A stretch of DNA of 43,396 nucleotides from Methanobacteriota archaeon (lineage in GTDB: Archaea > Thermoplasmatota > Poseidoniia > Poseidoniales > Poseidoniaceae). Each line of letters starts with the position of its first letter. Within the stretch, counting starts at the first letter, position 1. Location of the stretch: contig WTIT01000087.1 in assembly GCA_011526375.1 (NCBI GenBank), positions 13,059-56,454 of the forward strand, in the 5' to 3' direction. Of the stretch, positions 21,084 to 30,275 are shown piece after piece. A program made the translations under genes and the position numbers. The notes under the pieces are model-generated. The model saw only the letters and a program-made list of their open reading frames with translations, was not told the DNA's origin and made no database searches.

Positions 21084-22067
21084 ATGCCAATGCACCCCCA
21101 TGCAAAGCCGAATTTTAGAAATCTATTTTGGTATCCGTTCAAAATTACCTTGATTACCGCTCTGAGAACCTTCCCGATCTTTGGAAAGTGGTTCGGCAAG
21201 CGCTTAGGTATGGGATATCACAACACTACCCATCCGGAATTTTTGGACGACGGTTCTAAGGCTAGAGCGACGAAAAACAGTCAATTCAATGACATTAGTC
21301 AGCAAGAATTCGCACCAGACCGGGTGACTTCTGATTTGTTCCCAACGTTGTGGAAGCCACAGACGGTACAGTACCCATACGAGCGATTAGAGGATATGGA
21401 GCCATGGTTATTCGTTCCTGGAAACTACAATGGTAGAATTGGCGTGATTTGGGAAACATGTACTGCTTGTAAATTGTGTGTAACAGCCTGTCCTAATGAC
21501 TGTCTACACATGACTACTGAGCTAAGAGTAGATGTTTTAGACGGCGCAGATGGTGAACATGGTGGCCTAGGTGCAGAATTAGAAGTTGGAGGCTATGCAG
21601 CACAACTTATTCCTGAAGTTGCCGAAAATATTGATGATTTCAATCACGTCACAGCCCACGCAGATACTCCTGACCAGTGGCGATTTGCTGAGGTTTTAGA
21701 CCTCTCTGGCGATACCGCAACAGTAAGATGGAATGATTCAGGGATGGAGCAAGAAATTGAACAATCCGACCTCTTTGTTGCCGACGATCAAATCGTCTCA
21801 GGAAGAATTGATTTGGGACGCTGTATGTTCTGTGGATTGTGTATGGAAGCATGTGGCTTTACTTCATTCTTCATGACTAATGAGTATGATGGAATGTCCG
21901 GCTTTACCCGCCAAGACTTGTGGTTTGACGCAAGCCGTACTCGTGTTTTACCTTCAGTTCACCAAGAAGCAGTTGACGCAGAACTAGCCAAGCGTGCTAA
22001 CAAGGAAAGAGACAAGCGTGCTAAAAAGGCGGCAAAAGCAAAGGCGGCCGCTGAGGAAGGTGCCTGA
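21084..22067 (+). CDS. nuoI: NADH-quinone oxidoreductase-like subunit I (2x 4Fe-4S), with large inter-cluster insertion
   Basis: CTACKLCVTACP and CMFCGLCMEAC ferredoxin motifs; operon position. Confidence 0.93.
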   Translation: MPMHPHAKPNFRNLFWYPFKITLITALRTFPIFGKWFGKRLGMGYHNTTHPEFLDDGSKARATKNSQFNDISQQEFAPDRVTSDLFPTLWKPQTVQYPYERLEDMEPWLFVPGNYNGRIGVIWETCTACKLCVTACPNDCLHMTTELRVDVLDGADGEHGGLGAELEVGGYAAQLIPEVAENIDDFNHVTAHADTPDQWRFAEVLDLSGDTATVRWNDSGMEQEIEQSDLFVADDQIVSGRIDLGRCMFCGLCMEACGFTSFFMTNEYDGMSGFTRQDLWFDASRTRVLPSVHQEAVDAELAKRANKERDKRAKKAAKAKAAAEEGA

Positions 22068-22068
22068 G

Positions 22069-22344
22069 ATGGATGTTGCAGGTATTGTCGAAGCAGGGGT
22101 TTTCTTCCTTTTTGCTACGATAACTATCGGTGGTGCACTGGGACTAATTTTAGCTCAGAGAGTTGCCCATTCGATGTTATCACTGATTTTTTGTTTCATG
22201 GCAGTATCTGGAATATTCATCTTATTAGGTGCTGAATTCCTTGCAGCGATCCAAATTCTTGTGTATCTTGCAAGTGTTGGGCTTGTTGTTCTGTTCGGAA
22301 TTATGCTTACTAGAAGGCAAATCTTGGAGGAGGATTTCGAATGA
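22069..22344 (+). CDS. nuoJ: NADH-quinone oxidoreductase-like subunit J, N-terminal part
   Basis: ALGLILAQRVAHSMLSLIFCFMAVSGIFILLGAEFLAAIQILVYLASVGLVVLFGIML is typical NuoJ. Start placed at ATG 22069 (ORF track start 21994 lies inside nuoI). Confidence 0.92.
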   Translation: MDVAGIVEAGVFFLFATITIGGALGLILAQRVAHSMLSLIFCFMAVSGIFILLGAEFLAAIQILVYLASVGLVVLFGIMLTRRQILEEDFE

Positions 22345-22610
22345 AGTTCGTTTCCTTGGTCACAAGAATTGGCCTCTTAGCATTGGCAATGATACTAATT
22401 TCAGTGCTCAGTGCAGAGGAGGTTTGGGCAGATTCAAGCGATGAACAACCTACCACCAATGGTTTAGCAGATTCATTGCTCAATGACTGGGCACTTCCTC
22501 TGATATTCATCGGAGTATTGATGGCAGCATCAATGATAGGAGCCGCTTATCTTATTCGTGACGAAAGAAGAGAGAATCTTCTATGGGAATTTGGAGGTGA
22601 AGAGGAATGA
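22341..22610 (+). CDS. NuoJ C-terminal-part-like small membrane protein (split NuoJ)
   Basis: Overlaps the previous ORF (ATGA); two TM segments; ends LPLIFIGVLMAASMIGAAYLIRDE as expected for the NuoJ C-terminus. Confidence 0.8.
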   Translation: MKFVSLVTRIGLLALAMILISVLSAEEVWADSSDEQPTTNGLADSLLNDWALPLIFIGVLMAASMIGAAYLIRDERRENLLWEFGGEEE

Positions 22611-22909
22611 TAGATCCAGCATGGGTTTCCGCACTCTCAGCGATTTTGTTCATTATTGGTTTAGGCGGCGCATTCACTAGGAAAAACGCAATTATTGTTT
22701 TGATGTGTATAGAGTTGATGCTAAATGCAGCAAATATGCAATTTGCTGCAGCCGCAGTGCACCACGGCGACCCAACAGGGTGGGTTTACACCATATTTGC
22801 CATTGCCATTGCAGCCAGTGAAGTAGCGATTGGATTAGCTATATTCTTGGCCATGTATGGTAAGCACGAGACGATATCATTGGACGATGTAGACGTCCTG
22901 AGGAATTGA
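22607..22909 (+). CDS. nuoK: NADH-quinone oxidoreductase-like subunit K
   Basis: KNAIIVLMCIELMLNAANMQF and AIAASEVAIGLAIFLAMYG are NuoK signatures. Confidence 0.96.
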   Translation: MIDPAWVSALSAILFIIGLGGAFTRKNAIIVLMCIELMLNAANMQFAAAAVHHGDPTGWVYTIFAIAIAASEVAIGLAIFLAMYGKHETISLDDVDVLRN

Positions 22910-22915
22910 GGTGAT

Positions 22916-25198
22916 ATGATGGCAGGAACTGGTTCAAACACTATCATAGACAGCGATATGATGCAATTCGCCCCGCTTATTATTTTACTTCCAATGCTTG
23001 CATTCCCAGTTATTTTATTCCTGGGTCATATTTTCAATCGCAATCCATTTTGGAAGGCTACAATGAAAGAAGGCGGTATTATTGCATTGGTAGTTATGGC
23101 TGCGAGCCTAGTAATTTCACTACTTTTGATTAAAGACCACCTCGGTGGTTTTGCGGGAATTAAAGACTCTGTAGATTTCTTGTGGCTAAACTCGCAAGTA
23201 TATGACGGAGGGTCACTCGAACCGATTACCTTCGGCTTTGGGATATACATCGATCACATCACTGTAATGCTGTTATTTATCGCATCTTTCCTTTGTCTAT
23301 TAATCAACATATTCAGTATTGGTTACATGAATACAGACCCAATCAATGACGATCGAAATCATCGATTCTATGCTGAATTCGTGTTGTTTTGTTCTGGTAT
23401 GCTAGGTATGGTTCTTGCGGACTCATTCTTGTGGCTGTTTATTTTCTGGGAAATAATGGGTCTCTGTTCTTACCTATTGATCGGATTCTATTACGAGAAA
23501 CCAAGTGCAGCATACGCAGCAAAAAAGGCATTCCTCACCACACGTGTTGGTGACGTTTTCCTGATGATTGGATTAGTAATGATGTGGGACTTGTTTGGTT
23601 CGCTCGACTATGCCGTTGTATTTGACGAGGCTAATATTGCAGCAGTCGCTGCTGAATCCTCAGGAACTCTTCAGTGGGCATTAGGGATGATGTTTATCGG
23701 TGCTGTGGGCAAGTCTGCTCAATTCCCACTACACGTTTGGTTACCAGATGCTATGGAGGGTCCAACCCCAGTATCTGCGTTAATTCACGCCGCTACAATG
23801 GTCAATGCTGGTCTTTACCTAGTTGCTCGAATGTTCCCATTCTTTGGCTCAGAATATCTACAAAATGACCTAGTCGACCTAGCATTCATAATTGCTCTAA
23901 TCGGAGGAATTACCGCAGTAATGGCGGCAGCAATCGCCTTCGTTCAACACGATTTGAAGAAGGTACTGGCATACTCTACTATGAGTCAATTAGCGTACAT
24001 ATTCACTGGTCTAGGTTGTGCAATGTTCCTTGCCAACACCCTAGACTGGCACAATGATGACGATGCTCATTACATCGTGATTATTGCCTTCGGTGCAGCA
24101 TTGTTCCACCTATTCAATCACGCAATGGCTAAGGGTATGTTGTTCATGGCTAGTGGTTCAGTTATCCACGAAGTACACCATGCACATCATCACTTACACC
24201 ATCACGATCATCATGACGACCACCATGCAGGTGACGATCATCACGACGACCATCATGACGATGATTTCGATGCCCAATCAATGGAAAACATGGGTGGTCT
24301 TGCTTCAAAGATGCCGCTGACTGCGACTGCAATGCTTGTTGGTTCAGCCTCTATCATGGGTCTTCCGTTCATTGGCGGATTTTGGTCTAAGGAAGGTATT
24401 ATTGCTAACGCATGGAGAGTGGCTTTAGAAGATCCACGTTTCTTCATCCCAGCAATTTGTGTTTTAATCGGTGCTGGAATGACCGGATTTTACATGTCAA
24501 GAATGTGGCTGAAAACCTTTGCTGGAAAGCCCAAAACAGAGGTTGCTGCCCACGTAGGTCCAACTAATACATGGATTAAGATTCCATTATTTGTCTTGAC
24601 TTTTGTTTCACTTTCGGCGATAATATTCGCTGGAATGGGCTTTACTCACTGGGCCCCAGACAGTGAGTATGGTTTGATGTCAGAAAAGAGTTTGATTGAT
24701 GGTATTGTCTATGAGATCAATCACGCCTTTGCTAATAGTGATACATTCTTCTTCATTCTAACCTACATTGCGATAGCGATTGGAGCGTTCCTAGGTCCAG
24801 GTATCGCGCTGTCATTGTATGGTGGTAACCTGGCTGAAGGCGAGAAGGTAAAACCATGGATGAAACCAATCATCAGGCTAAACTCGTGGGCTTTTGACCG
24901 ATTCCACTTTGACAATAAGGCAGTAGCAGATTCCGGCTTGTCAAGAGCATTGGAGAATCGCTTGTACTTTGACCATTACTACGATATGGCAATGCTGAAG
25001 TTAGTCGCTGGCTTCTCGAACAAATCTGCTGAGACCGACAAGAATGTGGTCGATGGAGTAATCAAGAAAATAGAATCTGGCAGTCAATCAATTTCCAAGG
25101 TTGTTCGCTCGATGACCACAGGCTCAGCTAGAGATTACATTTTGATGGTCTCTGTGGGGGCCTTAGCGATATTCTTCCTGCTATGGGGGGTGGCCTGA
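22916..25198 (+). CDS. nuoL: NADH-quinone oxidoreductase-like subunit L, with His/Asp-rich loop
   Basis: WEIMGLCSYLLIGFY, QFPLHVWLPDAMEGPTPVSALIHAATMVNAGLYLVARM; 760 aa. ATG at 22916 or 22919. Confidence 0.96.
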   Translation: MMAGTGSNTIIDSDMMQFAPLIILLPMLAFPVILFLGHIFNRNPFWKATMKEGGIIALVVMAASLVISLLLIKDHLGGFAGIKDSVDFLWLNSQVYDGGSLEPITFGFGIYIDHITVMLLFIASFLCLLINIFSIGYMNTDPINDDRNHRFYAEFVLFCSGMLGMVLADSFLWLFIFWEIMGLCSYLLIGFYYEKPSAAYAAKKAFLTTRVGDVFLMIGLVMMWDLFGSLDYAVVFDEANIAAVAAESSGTLQWALGMMFIGAVGKSAQFPLHVWLPDAMEGPTPVSALIHAATMVNAGLYLVARMFPFFGSEYLQNDLVDLAFIIALIGGITAVMAAAIAFVQHDLKKVLAYSTMSQLAYIFTGLGCAMFLANTLDWHNDDDAHYIVIIAFGAALFHLFNHAMAKGMLFMASGSVIHEVHHAHHHLHHHDHHDDHHAGDDHHDDHHDDDFDAQSMENMGGLASKMPLTATAMLVGSASIMGLPFIGGFWSKEGIIANAWRVALEDPRFFIPAICVLIGAGMTGFYMSRMWLKTFAGKPKTEVAAHVGPTNTWIKIPLFVLTFVSLSAIIFAGMGFTHWAPDSEYGLMSEKSLIDGIVYEINHAFANSDTFFFILTYIAIAIGAFLGPGIALSLYGGNLAEGEKVKPWMKPIIRLNSWAFDRFHFDNKAVADSGLSRALENRLYFDHYYDMAMLKLVAGFSNKSAETDKNVVDGVIKKIESGSQSISKVVRSMTTGSARDYILMVSVGALAIFFLLWGVA

Positions 25199-26827
25199 TT
25201 GACTGACTGGATTTCTATACCACTTGTTGCATTCCCGCTGATTGCTAGTATGGTTTTGTTAGCATTTGTCTCGAACGGTACTGAGAGAATGCGTGAGAGG
25301 CTTACTGCTCCGATTAGAATGGCTTGTCTAGTATTCTCTCTAGTGATGTTAGCGATAACAACTGGTATGTTTTTCCAATACTTTGGCGATGTGAGTTGGA
25401 TGAACATTGCGTTCAATGATTACGAGTATCGAACCACATACACTTGGATTGAGAGTCTAGGAATTAATTGGGCTGTCGGACTTGATGCCTTGTCATTCCC
25501 GATGGTATGGCTGACTACTTTCTTATTGCCGGTTACGATTATTGCTACTTGGAATGAAAAGAGTGGTGCTACTTACTTCCCTCTATTGTTGATGATGGGT
25601 GGTGCTTTGATTGGGGTATTCGTTTCTCTTGATCTATTCATGTTCTATGTGTTTTGGGAATTGACATTGATTCCAATGTTCTTCTTGATACTAAAGTGGG
25701 GTGGTAAAGACAGAAAATACGCATCACAAAAATTCTTCATTTACACATTTACCGCCTCAGTTGTAATGCTTCTTGGATTGATTACCCTTTACTTCCTTCA
25801 AGATCCGTACTCTCTGCCATCTGCAGGAACAATGACCGGTAGAAGTTTCTCGATACCTGAATTGATCGACAGTGCCAGTAAGAGCAATGTTGGAGAGAAT
25901 TGGTATCTCGGAGAGAAGATGCAAAAAATTCTATTCGTCATGCTGATGATTGGATTCTTGGTAAAATTACCTGCAGTACCTTTCCACACATGGTTGCCAG
26001 ACGCTCACGTTCAAGCACCAACAGGCGGTTCTATGCTGCTTGCCGGTGTAATGTTGAAGATGGGTGCTTATGGAATGTTTAGACTGCCAATCAGCCTTTT
26101 CCCTCATGCATTGTACCACTTCCAATTAGCCTTGATGATAATTGGTATGGTTTCCCTTGTTTGGGGTGCAATTGTCTGTTTAGGACAAACCAATCTAAAG
26201 AAAATGGTTGCTTATTCTTCAGTATCTCACATGGGTGTAATACTGATCGGTATTGCGACAATGCAACCGATGGGTTGGGCTGCCGCACTATTCATGATGT
26301 TCGCTCACGGCATCATTAGCCCGATGCTATTCGCTGTATGCGGTGCATTCAAGCACCACTATCACAGTATGGAAATTGGTGCTATGCGAGGAATGGCAAA
26401 GCATTCACCGTGGCTAGCAACATCAATGATGTTTGCTTGGATGGCTTCTCTAGGTTTACCACTACTAGCAGGATTCGTCGCTGAGATAATGATGCTAATT
26501 GCCCTTTGGCACATGATTTCGCTAGATGGATGGAGTATATGGTGGATGGTTGGGCCAGCCTTGGTACTTGCACTCACTGCAGCTTATTATCTGTGGTCGA
26601 TGCAAAGAACAATCTTTGAGGGCGGTGAAAAAGGTCAACCTCCAGAAAACATGGTTGGTCATCCAATTCCTGATATCACAAACTCAGAAAAGTTTGCGAT
26701 GTTGATTATGGCATTCTTCACAATCCTGTTTGGTATCATGCCATGGATTGGTTTAGACATGATGGACGATTGGACTAAGCAAATCTTTGAGGGTTTAATC
26801 ATATTCGTTGGTAAAGGAGGTGCCTGA
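25199..26827 (+). CDS. nuoM: NADH-quinone oxidoreductase-like subunit M
   Basis: FWELTLIPMFFLI, PAVPFHTWLPDAHVQAPTGGSMLLAGVMLKMGAYG; non-ATG start immediately after nuoL stop. Confidence 0.96.
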   Translation: MTDWISIPLVAFPLIASMVLLAFVSNGTERMRERLTAPIRMACLVFSLVMLAITTGMFFQYFGDVSWMNIAFNDYEYRTTYTWIESLGINWAVGLDALSFPMVWLTTFLLPVTIIATWNEKSGATYFPLLLMMGGALIGVFVSLDLFMFYVFWELTLIPMFFLILKWGGKDRKYASQKFFIYTFTASVVMLLGLITLYFLQDPYSLPSAGTMTGRSFSIPELIDSASKSNVGENWYLGEKMQKILFVMLMIGFLVKLPAVPFHTWLPDAHVQAPTGGSMLLAGVMLKMGAYGMFRLPISLFPHALYHFQLALMIIGMVSLVWGAIVCLGQTNLKKMVAYSSVSHMGVILIGIATMQPMGWAAALFMMFAHGIISPMLFAVCGAFKHHYHSMEIGAMRGMAKHSPWLATSMMFAWMASLGLPLLAGFVAEIMMLIALWHMISLDGWSIWWMVGPALVLALTAAYYLWSMQRTIFEGGEKGQPPENMVGHPIPDITNSEKFAMLIMAFFTILFGIMPWIGLDMMDDWTKQIFEGLIIFVGKGGA

Positions 26828-26828
26828 G

Positions 26829-28556
26829 ATGTCAGGAGTTGAAAATGTTGAACCATTTGGTGATGGATTTATCGCTGCATTATGTCCAGAGCTAATCATT
26901 TTTGCTGGTTTGATTTTGTTAATCATTGTACCCAATTTAGGTAAAGGAACTGTCCGTATTCCTGGCACACAAACTAGAGTGATGTGGTTCCTTGGAGGAG
27001 AGCGATTCAAATTAACCAGTAATCCAAGACTACCAGCTTGGATTGCAACAATTACCCTTGGTGCGGCCTTTGTCCAAACAATATTGTCCTTCCAAGACGG
27101 TGTCGATAGAACCGCAATCGTTACCGATAGCGGCAAGCAATTGATGCTCGTTAACGGATTTAGCAGAGTATTTGAATTGATTTTCTTCGGTGCATTAACA
27201 CTTGCAGCATTCGCTTCTATGAATCGTCTTGAGGTTCGAGGAGTTGGGCCAAATCTTTCAACAGACGACCTATACAACAATCGCCGTCAAGCAGATTTCT
27301 ACATCCTAATGTTGACCTGCGGTCTTGGGATGTCTGTTGTAGCGCTTGCTCAAGACCTGTTTGTGCTCTTTATTGGTCTTGAACTTGCTTCATTCTCAAC
27401 CTATGTACTGGTCGCCTTCTACAAGGAAACAAAAGCCGGTACCGAGGCCGGAATGAAATATTTCATCGTTGGTTCAGTCGCTTCCGGAGTAGGATTGTAT
27501 GGTTTGTCAATGCTCTACCTTTGGGCAGGCTCACTACAATTCAATGTCTTAGCAGAACAATTTGTCATCAACGGTACAGATCCGCTTCCACTGATTGCCA
27601 TGGGCTTTGTCTTGGTTGGATTTGGCTTCAAGGTTAGCGCAGCACCGTTCCACTTCGCAGCACCAGATGCCTATGCAGGAGCCAGCAGTCCGATTGCTGG
27701 TATCCTAGCAACCGCAAGCAAGGCAATGGGAATTATTGGTTTGTTGCGAATGTTGCTAATCGTAGCGGCTCCAGAGGCAAGCGAGGACGGCACAGTCTGG
27801 TTGACACTACTCGGCGTGCTTTCCCTAGTCACTATGACTTGGGGTAACATTGCCGCACTAGGCAGTACTAACCCGAAGCGAATGTTAGCCTACTCTTCTG
27901 TAGCACATGCTGGTTACATGTTGGCGGCGATAACTGCAATTGGGGCGTGGAATTGGGATGCTTCACTCGCCGGAGATGCGGGAGAATCTGCAGTGGCAGT
28001 TCTTACTGCACTTATCTTCCACCTAATTGTGCTAGTTGCTTTCAAACTTGGTGCATTTTTGGTTCTGTCAATACTCGAATCAGATGGCGATGCATCACGT
28101 TTGTCTTCACTCGGTGGCCTTGCTAAGCGAGAACCATTCCTCGCCGTAGCTATGTTCATCTTCATGATTTCACTAGCAGGTGTTCCACCACTTGCCGGGT
28201 TCGTCTCTAAATTATTGGTGATAATGGGCATCGTCAAGGTCGCAGTCGGTGAGATTGGTGCCCAAATTATTGCGGGTGGCGATTTAGGTTTGGCTGATGT
28301 TCACTGGGTTTGGTGGCTAGCATTTGCCATGGTAATCAATTCGGCAATTTCGATGTTTTACTATTTGAGAATCGGTGTAGTGATGTTCTTTGAAGAACCT
28401 GAGGAAGGCAGAACTGGTCCGCTACCAGCAGGATGGCAAGTTAGATTTGCCGTGCTTGCTTGTTTGATGGTCACACTGTTCATGGGCGTAGCAAGCGATA
28501 AGTTGCTAGAGATTTGTGAAGTTGCTGCACAAAGCCTGAATTATGGTTGGAATTGA
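26829..28556 (+). CDS. nuoN: NADH-quinone oxidoreductase-like subunit N
   Basis: ELASFSTYVLVAFYK, KVSAAPFHFAAPDAYAGASSPIAGILATASKAMG. Start placed at ATG 26829, preceded by GGAGGTG. Confidence 0.95.
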   Translation: MSGVENVEPFGDGFIAALCPELIIFAGLILLIIVPNLGKGTVRIPGTQTRVMWFLGGERFKLTSNPRLPAWIATITLGAAFVQTILSFQDGVDRTAIVTDSGKQLMLVNGFSRVFELIFFGALTLAAFASMNRLEVRGVGPNLSTDDLYNNRRQADFYILMLTCGLGMSVVALAQDLFVLFIGLELASFSTYVLVAFYKETKAGTEAGMKYFIVGSVASGVGLYGLSMLYLWAGSLQFNVLAEQFVINGTDPLPLIAMGFVLVGFGFKVSAAPFHFAAPDAYAGASSPIAGILATASKAMGIIGLLRMLLIVAAPEASEDGTVWLTLLGVLSLVTMTWGNIAALGSTNPKRMLAYSSVAHAGYMLAAITAIGAWNWDASLAGDAGESAVAVLTALIFHLIVLVAFKLGAFLVLSILESDGDASRLSSLGGLAKREPFLAVAMFIFMISLAGVPPLAGFVSKLLVIMGIVKVAVGEIGAQIIAGGDLGLADVHWVWWLAFAMVINSAISMFYYLRIGVVMFFEEPEEGRTGPLPAGWQVRFAVLACLMVTLFMGVASDKLLEICEVAAQSLNYGWN

Positions 28557-28616
28557 TAACATTCCAAGTAGTGAATTCAATAAGGGTGGTCTATTAGGCC
28601 GCAATAGTGAGCCTCA

Positions 28617-29285
28617 ATGGGTAGAAGACACGAAGAGAAAGTCGACGAAGAAGAACTAGCTCGTCTGGAGAATCCAGAGGATGGTTCGTCTGGTAAGATT
28701 CGTGTCAAAATGCCCAACCGTCGAATCAACGAGATGTTTGCTCTAGCCGATCAAATTCTCGGTGGCAGAAGAGTCTCAGTTCTATGTGAAGATGGTGAAA
28801 CTAGATTAGCTAGAATTCCGGGAAAAATGCGTCGACGTCAATGGGTTAGAGAAGGCGATTTGATAATTGTCTGGCCATGGGATTTTCAAGATTCAAAAGC
28901 CGATGTAAAGCATCGATATACCAAAACTCAGGCTATGTATTTGTCAAGAAAGGGCGTCTTACCAGACGATGTTGATGTCTTTGGCATGAATGTCACCCAC
29001 GACGATGATGATGAACACAGCGATATTTTTGGCGTTGTTGAGGATGAATTTGATGACATCGAATCAGTAGAAGATGATAGTGACGATGATGTTGATGACA
29101 TGTTTGGTAGTGATGATGATGATGACGTCGATGATATGTTTGCATCATCGGATGATGAAGCAGATGAAGAAGAGACAACTGAGGTTGTAGAAGAGGAATT
29201 TGTCCCTGTTGAAGAGTATCCTGATTCTGGTGATGACGAAGACGATGATGACGATGATATTGACATTGATTCGTTGTTTGGATGA
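28617..29285 (+). CDS. eif1a: Translation initiation factor aIF-1A with long acidic C-terminal tail
   Basis: GKIRVKMPNRRINEMFALADQILGGRRVSVLCEDGETRLARIPGKMRRRQWVREGDLIIVWPWDFQDSKADVKHRYTKTQ is the aIF1A OB fold; followed by a D/E-rich tail. Confidence 0.94.
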   Translation: MGRRHEEKVDEEELARLENPEDGSSGKIRVKMPNRRINEMFALADQILGGRRVSVLCEDGETRLARIPGKMRRRQWVREGDLIIVWPWDFQDSKADVKHRYTKTQAMYLSRKGVLPDDVDVFGMNVTHDDDDEHSDIFGVVEDEFDDIESVEDDSDDDVDDMFGSDDDDDVDDMFASSDDEADEEETTEVVEEEFVPVEEYPDSGDDEDDDDDDIDIDSLFG

Positions 29286-29306
29286 AGCGAGGCTCGAGGT
29301 GGTCGA

Positions 29307-30275
29307 TTGAAAGACCGAAGCGATGATTGGGATGAGCTTGCAATCAATAAGAATCGTAATCGTCGAAAGAAGTCGAGGCGAAAGAACTCAAAACCACTAA
29401 ATCAAGATGAAATCGATGACAGAGACTTTGTCGGTTCGCTTGAAACCTCATCGGGGAAATATGAATGGATGAAAGAAAAACGTTACAAGTCTATTTTCAG
29501 AGATATTGAAAATAAAATTCAAGGAGCGATGGGCAAAGGTCCTTTTGAATGGGTAGATAGGCGAGTTTTCGACCAGGTTTTTGATCGACTAACCCTTATG
29601 TCATTATACAAATTAATGAAAAACGAAGTTATTGACACGGTTGATTTCCCAGTCGCAAGAGGGAAGGAGGCGCATGTTTTTCACGGAACAGACCCACAGG
29701 GCAAGCCTGTAGCGATCAAAATTTTCCATACCTCAAACGCGGTGTTCAAGAATTTGATTCAATATATCGAAGGTGACCAAAGATTCGGTGGATTAAGACG
29801 AAGACACCGCGATTTAGTTGATATTTGGGTTAGGAAAGAACAGAGAAATTTGGCACGATTGTCAAAGTGGGGGCTGAGAGTTCCAAAGCCATTAGGATTA
29901 AACAAGAATGTTCTCGTAATGGAATATCTTGGCGATGATACCTCTCCATATCCTAAGTTGCGGGAAGTATTAGTGGAAAATCCACAAGAAGTCTTCGATG
30001 AATTATTGGAGTTTCTTGCTGTATCTTGGCAAAAAGCCAACCTTGTTCACGGAGATTTCTCTCCGTTCAATATTCTATGGACTAACGATGGTCCAGTGGT
30101 CATTGATGTGGGGCAAGCAGTGATTCAGTCGCATCCAAAAGCTCAAGAATTTCTCATTCGGGACGTGACGAGATTAGTTGAATGGGCTAACAAAAATGGC
30201 ATTGAAATAGATTTAGCAGAAGCAATGTACGAAGTCCTCAATATGGATTTGAGTCACGTTAAAGAAGAAGTGTAA
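29307..30275 (+). CDS. rio1: RIO1-family serine/threonine protein kinase
   Basis: VARGKEAHVFHGTDPQGKPVAIKIF, LVHGDFSPFNILW, VVIDVGQAV; TTG start, directly downstream of aIF1A. Confidence 0.92.
   Translation: MKDRSDDWDELAINKNRNRRKKSRRKNSKPLNQDEIDDRDFVGSLETSSGKYEWMKEKRYKSIFRDIENKIQGAMGKGPFEWVDRRVFDQVFDRLTLMSLYKLMKNEVIDTVDFPVARGKEAHVFHGTDPQGKPVAIKIFHTSNAVFKNLIQYIEGDQRFGGLRRRHRDLVDIWVRKEQRNLARLSKWGLRVPKPLGLNKNVLVMEYLGDDTSPYPKLREVLVENPQEVFDELLEFLAVSWQKANLVHGDFSPFNILWTNDGPVVIDVGQAVIQSHPKAQEFLIRDVTRLVEWANKNGIEIDLAEAMYEVLNMDLSHVKEEV

Noticed and set aside
22069-22610. nuoJ as a frameshifted pseudogene
   Set aside because: Both halves have their own start codons, an ATGA overlap and intact TM content; a split gene is more likely.
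24084-24320. Thr/Met/Ile-rich plus-strand ORF
   Set aside because: Alternative frame of the His/Asp-rich NuoL loop; not an independent gene.
26795-27280. 161 aa minus-strand ORF
   Set aside because: Antisense to the start of nuoN; no protein-family signal.
28928-29347. Minus-strand ORFs rich in Ser and His (139 aa and 116 aa)
   Set aside because: Antisense shadow of the GAT/GAC/GAA-rich acidic aIF1A tail; composition is explained by the codon repeat.
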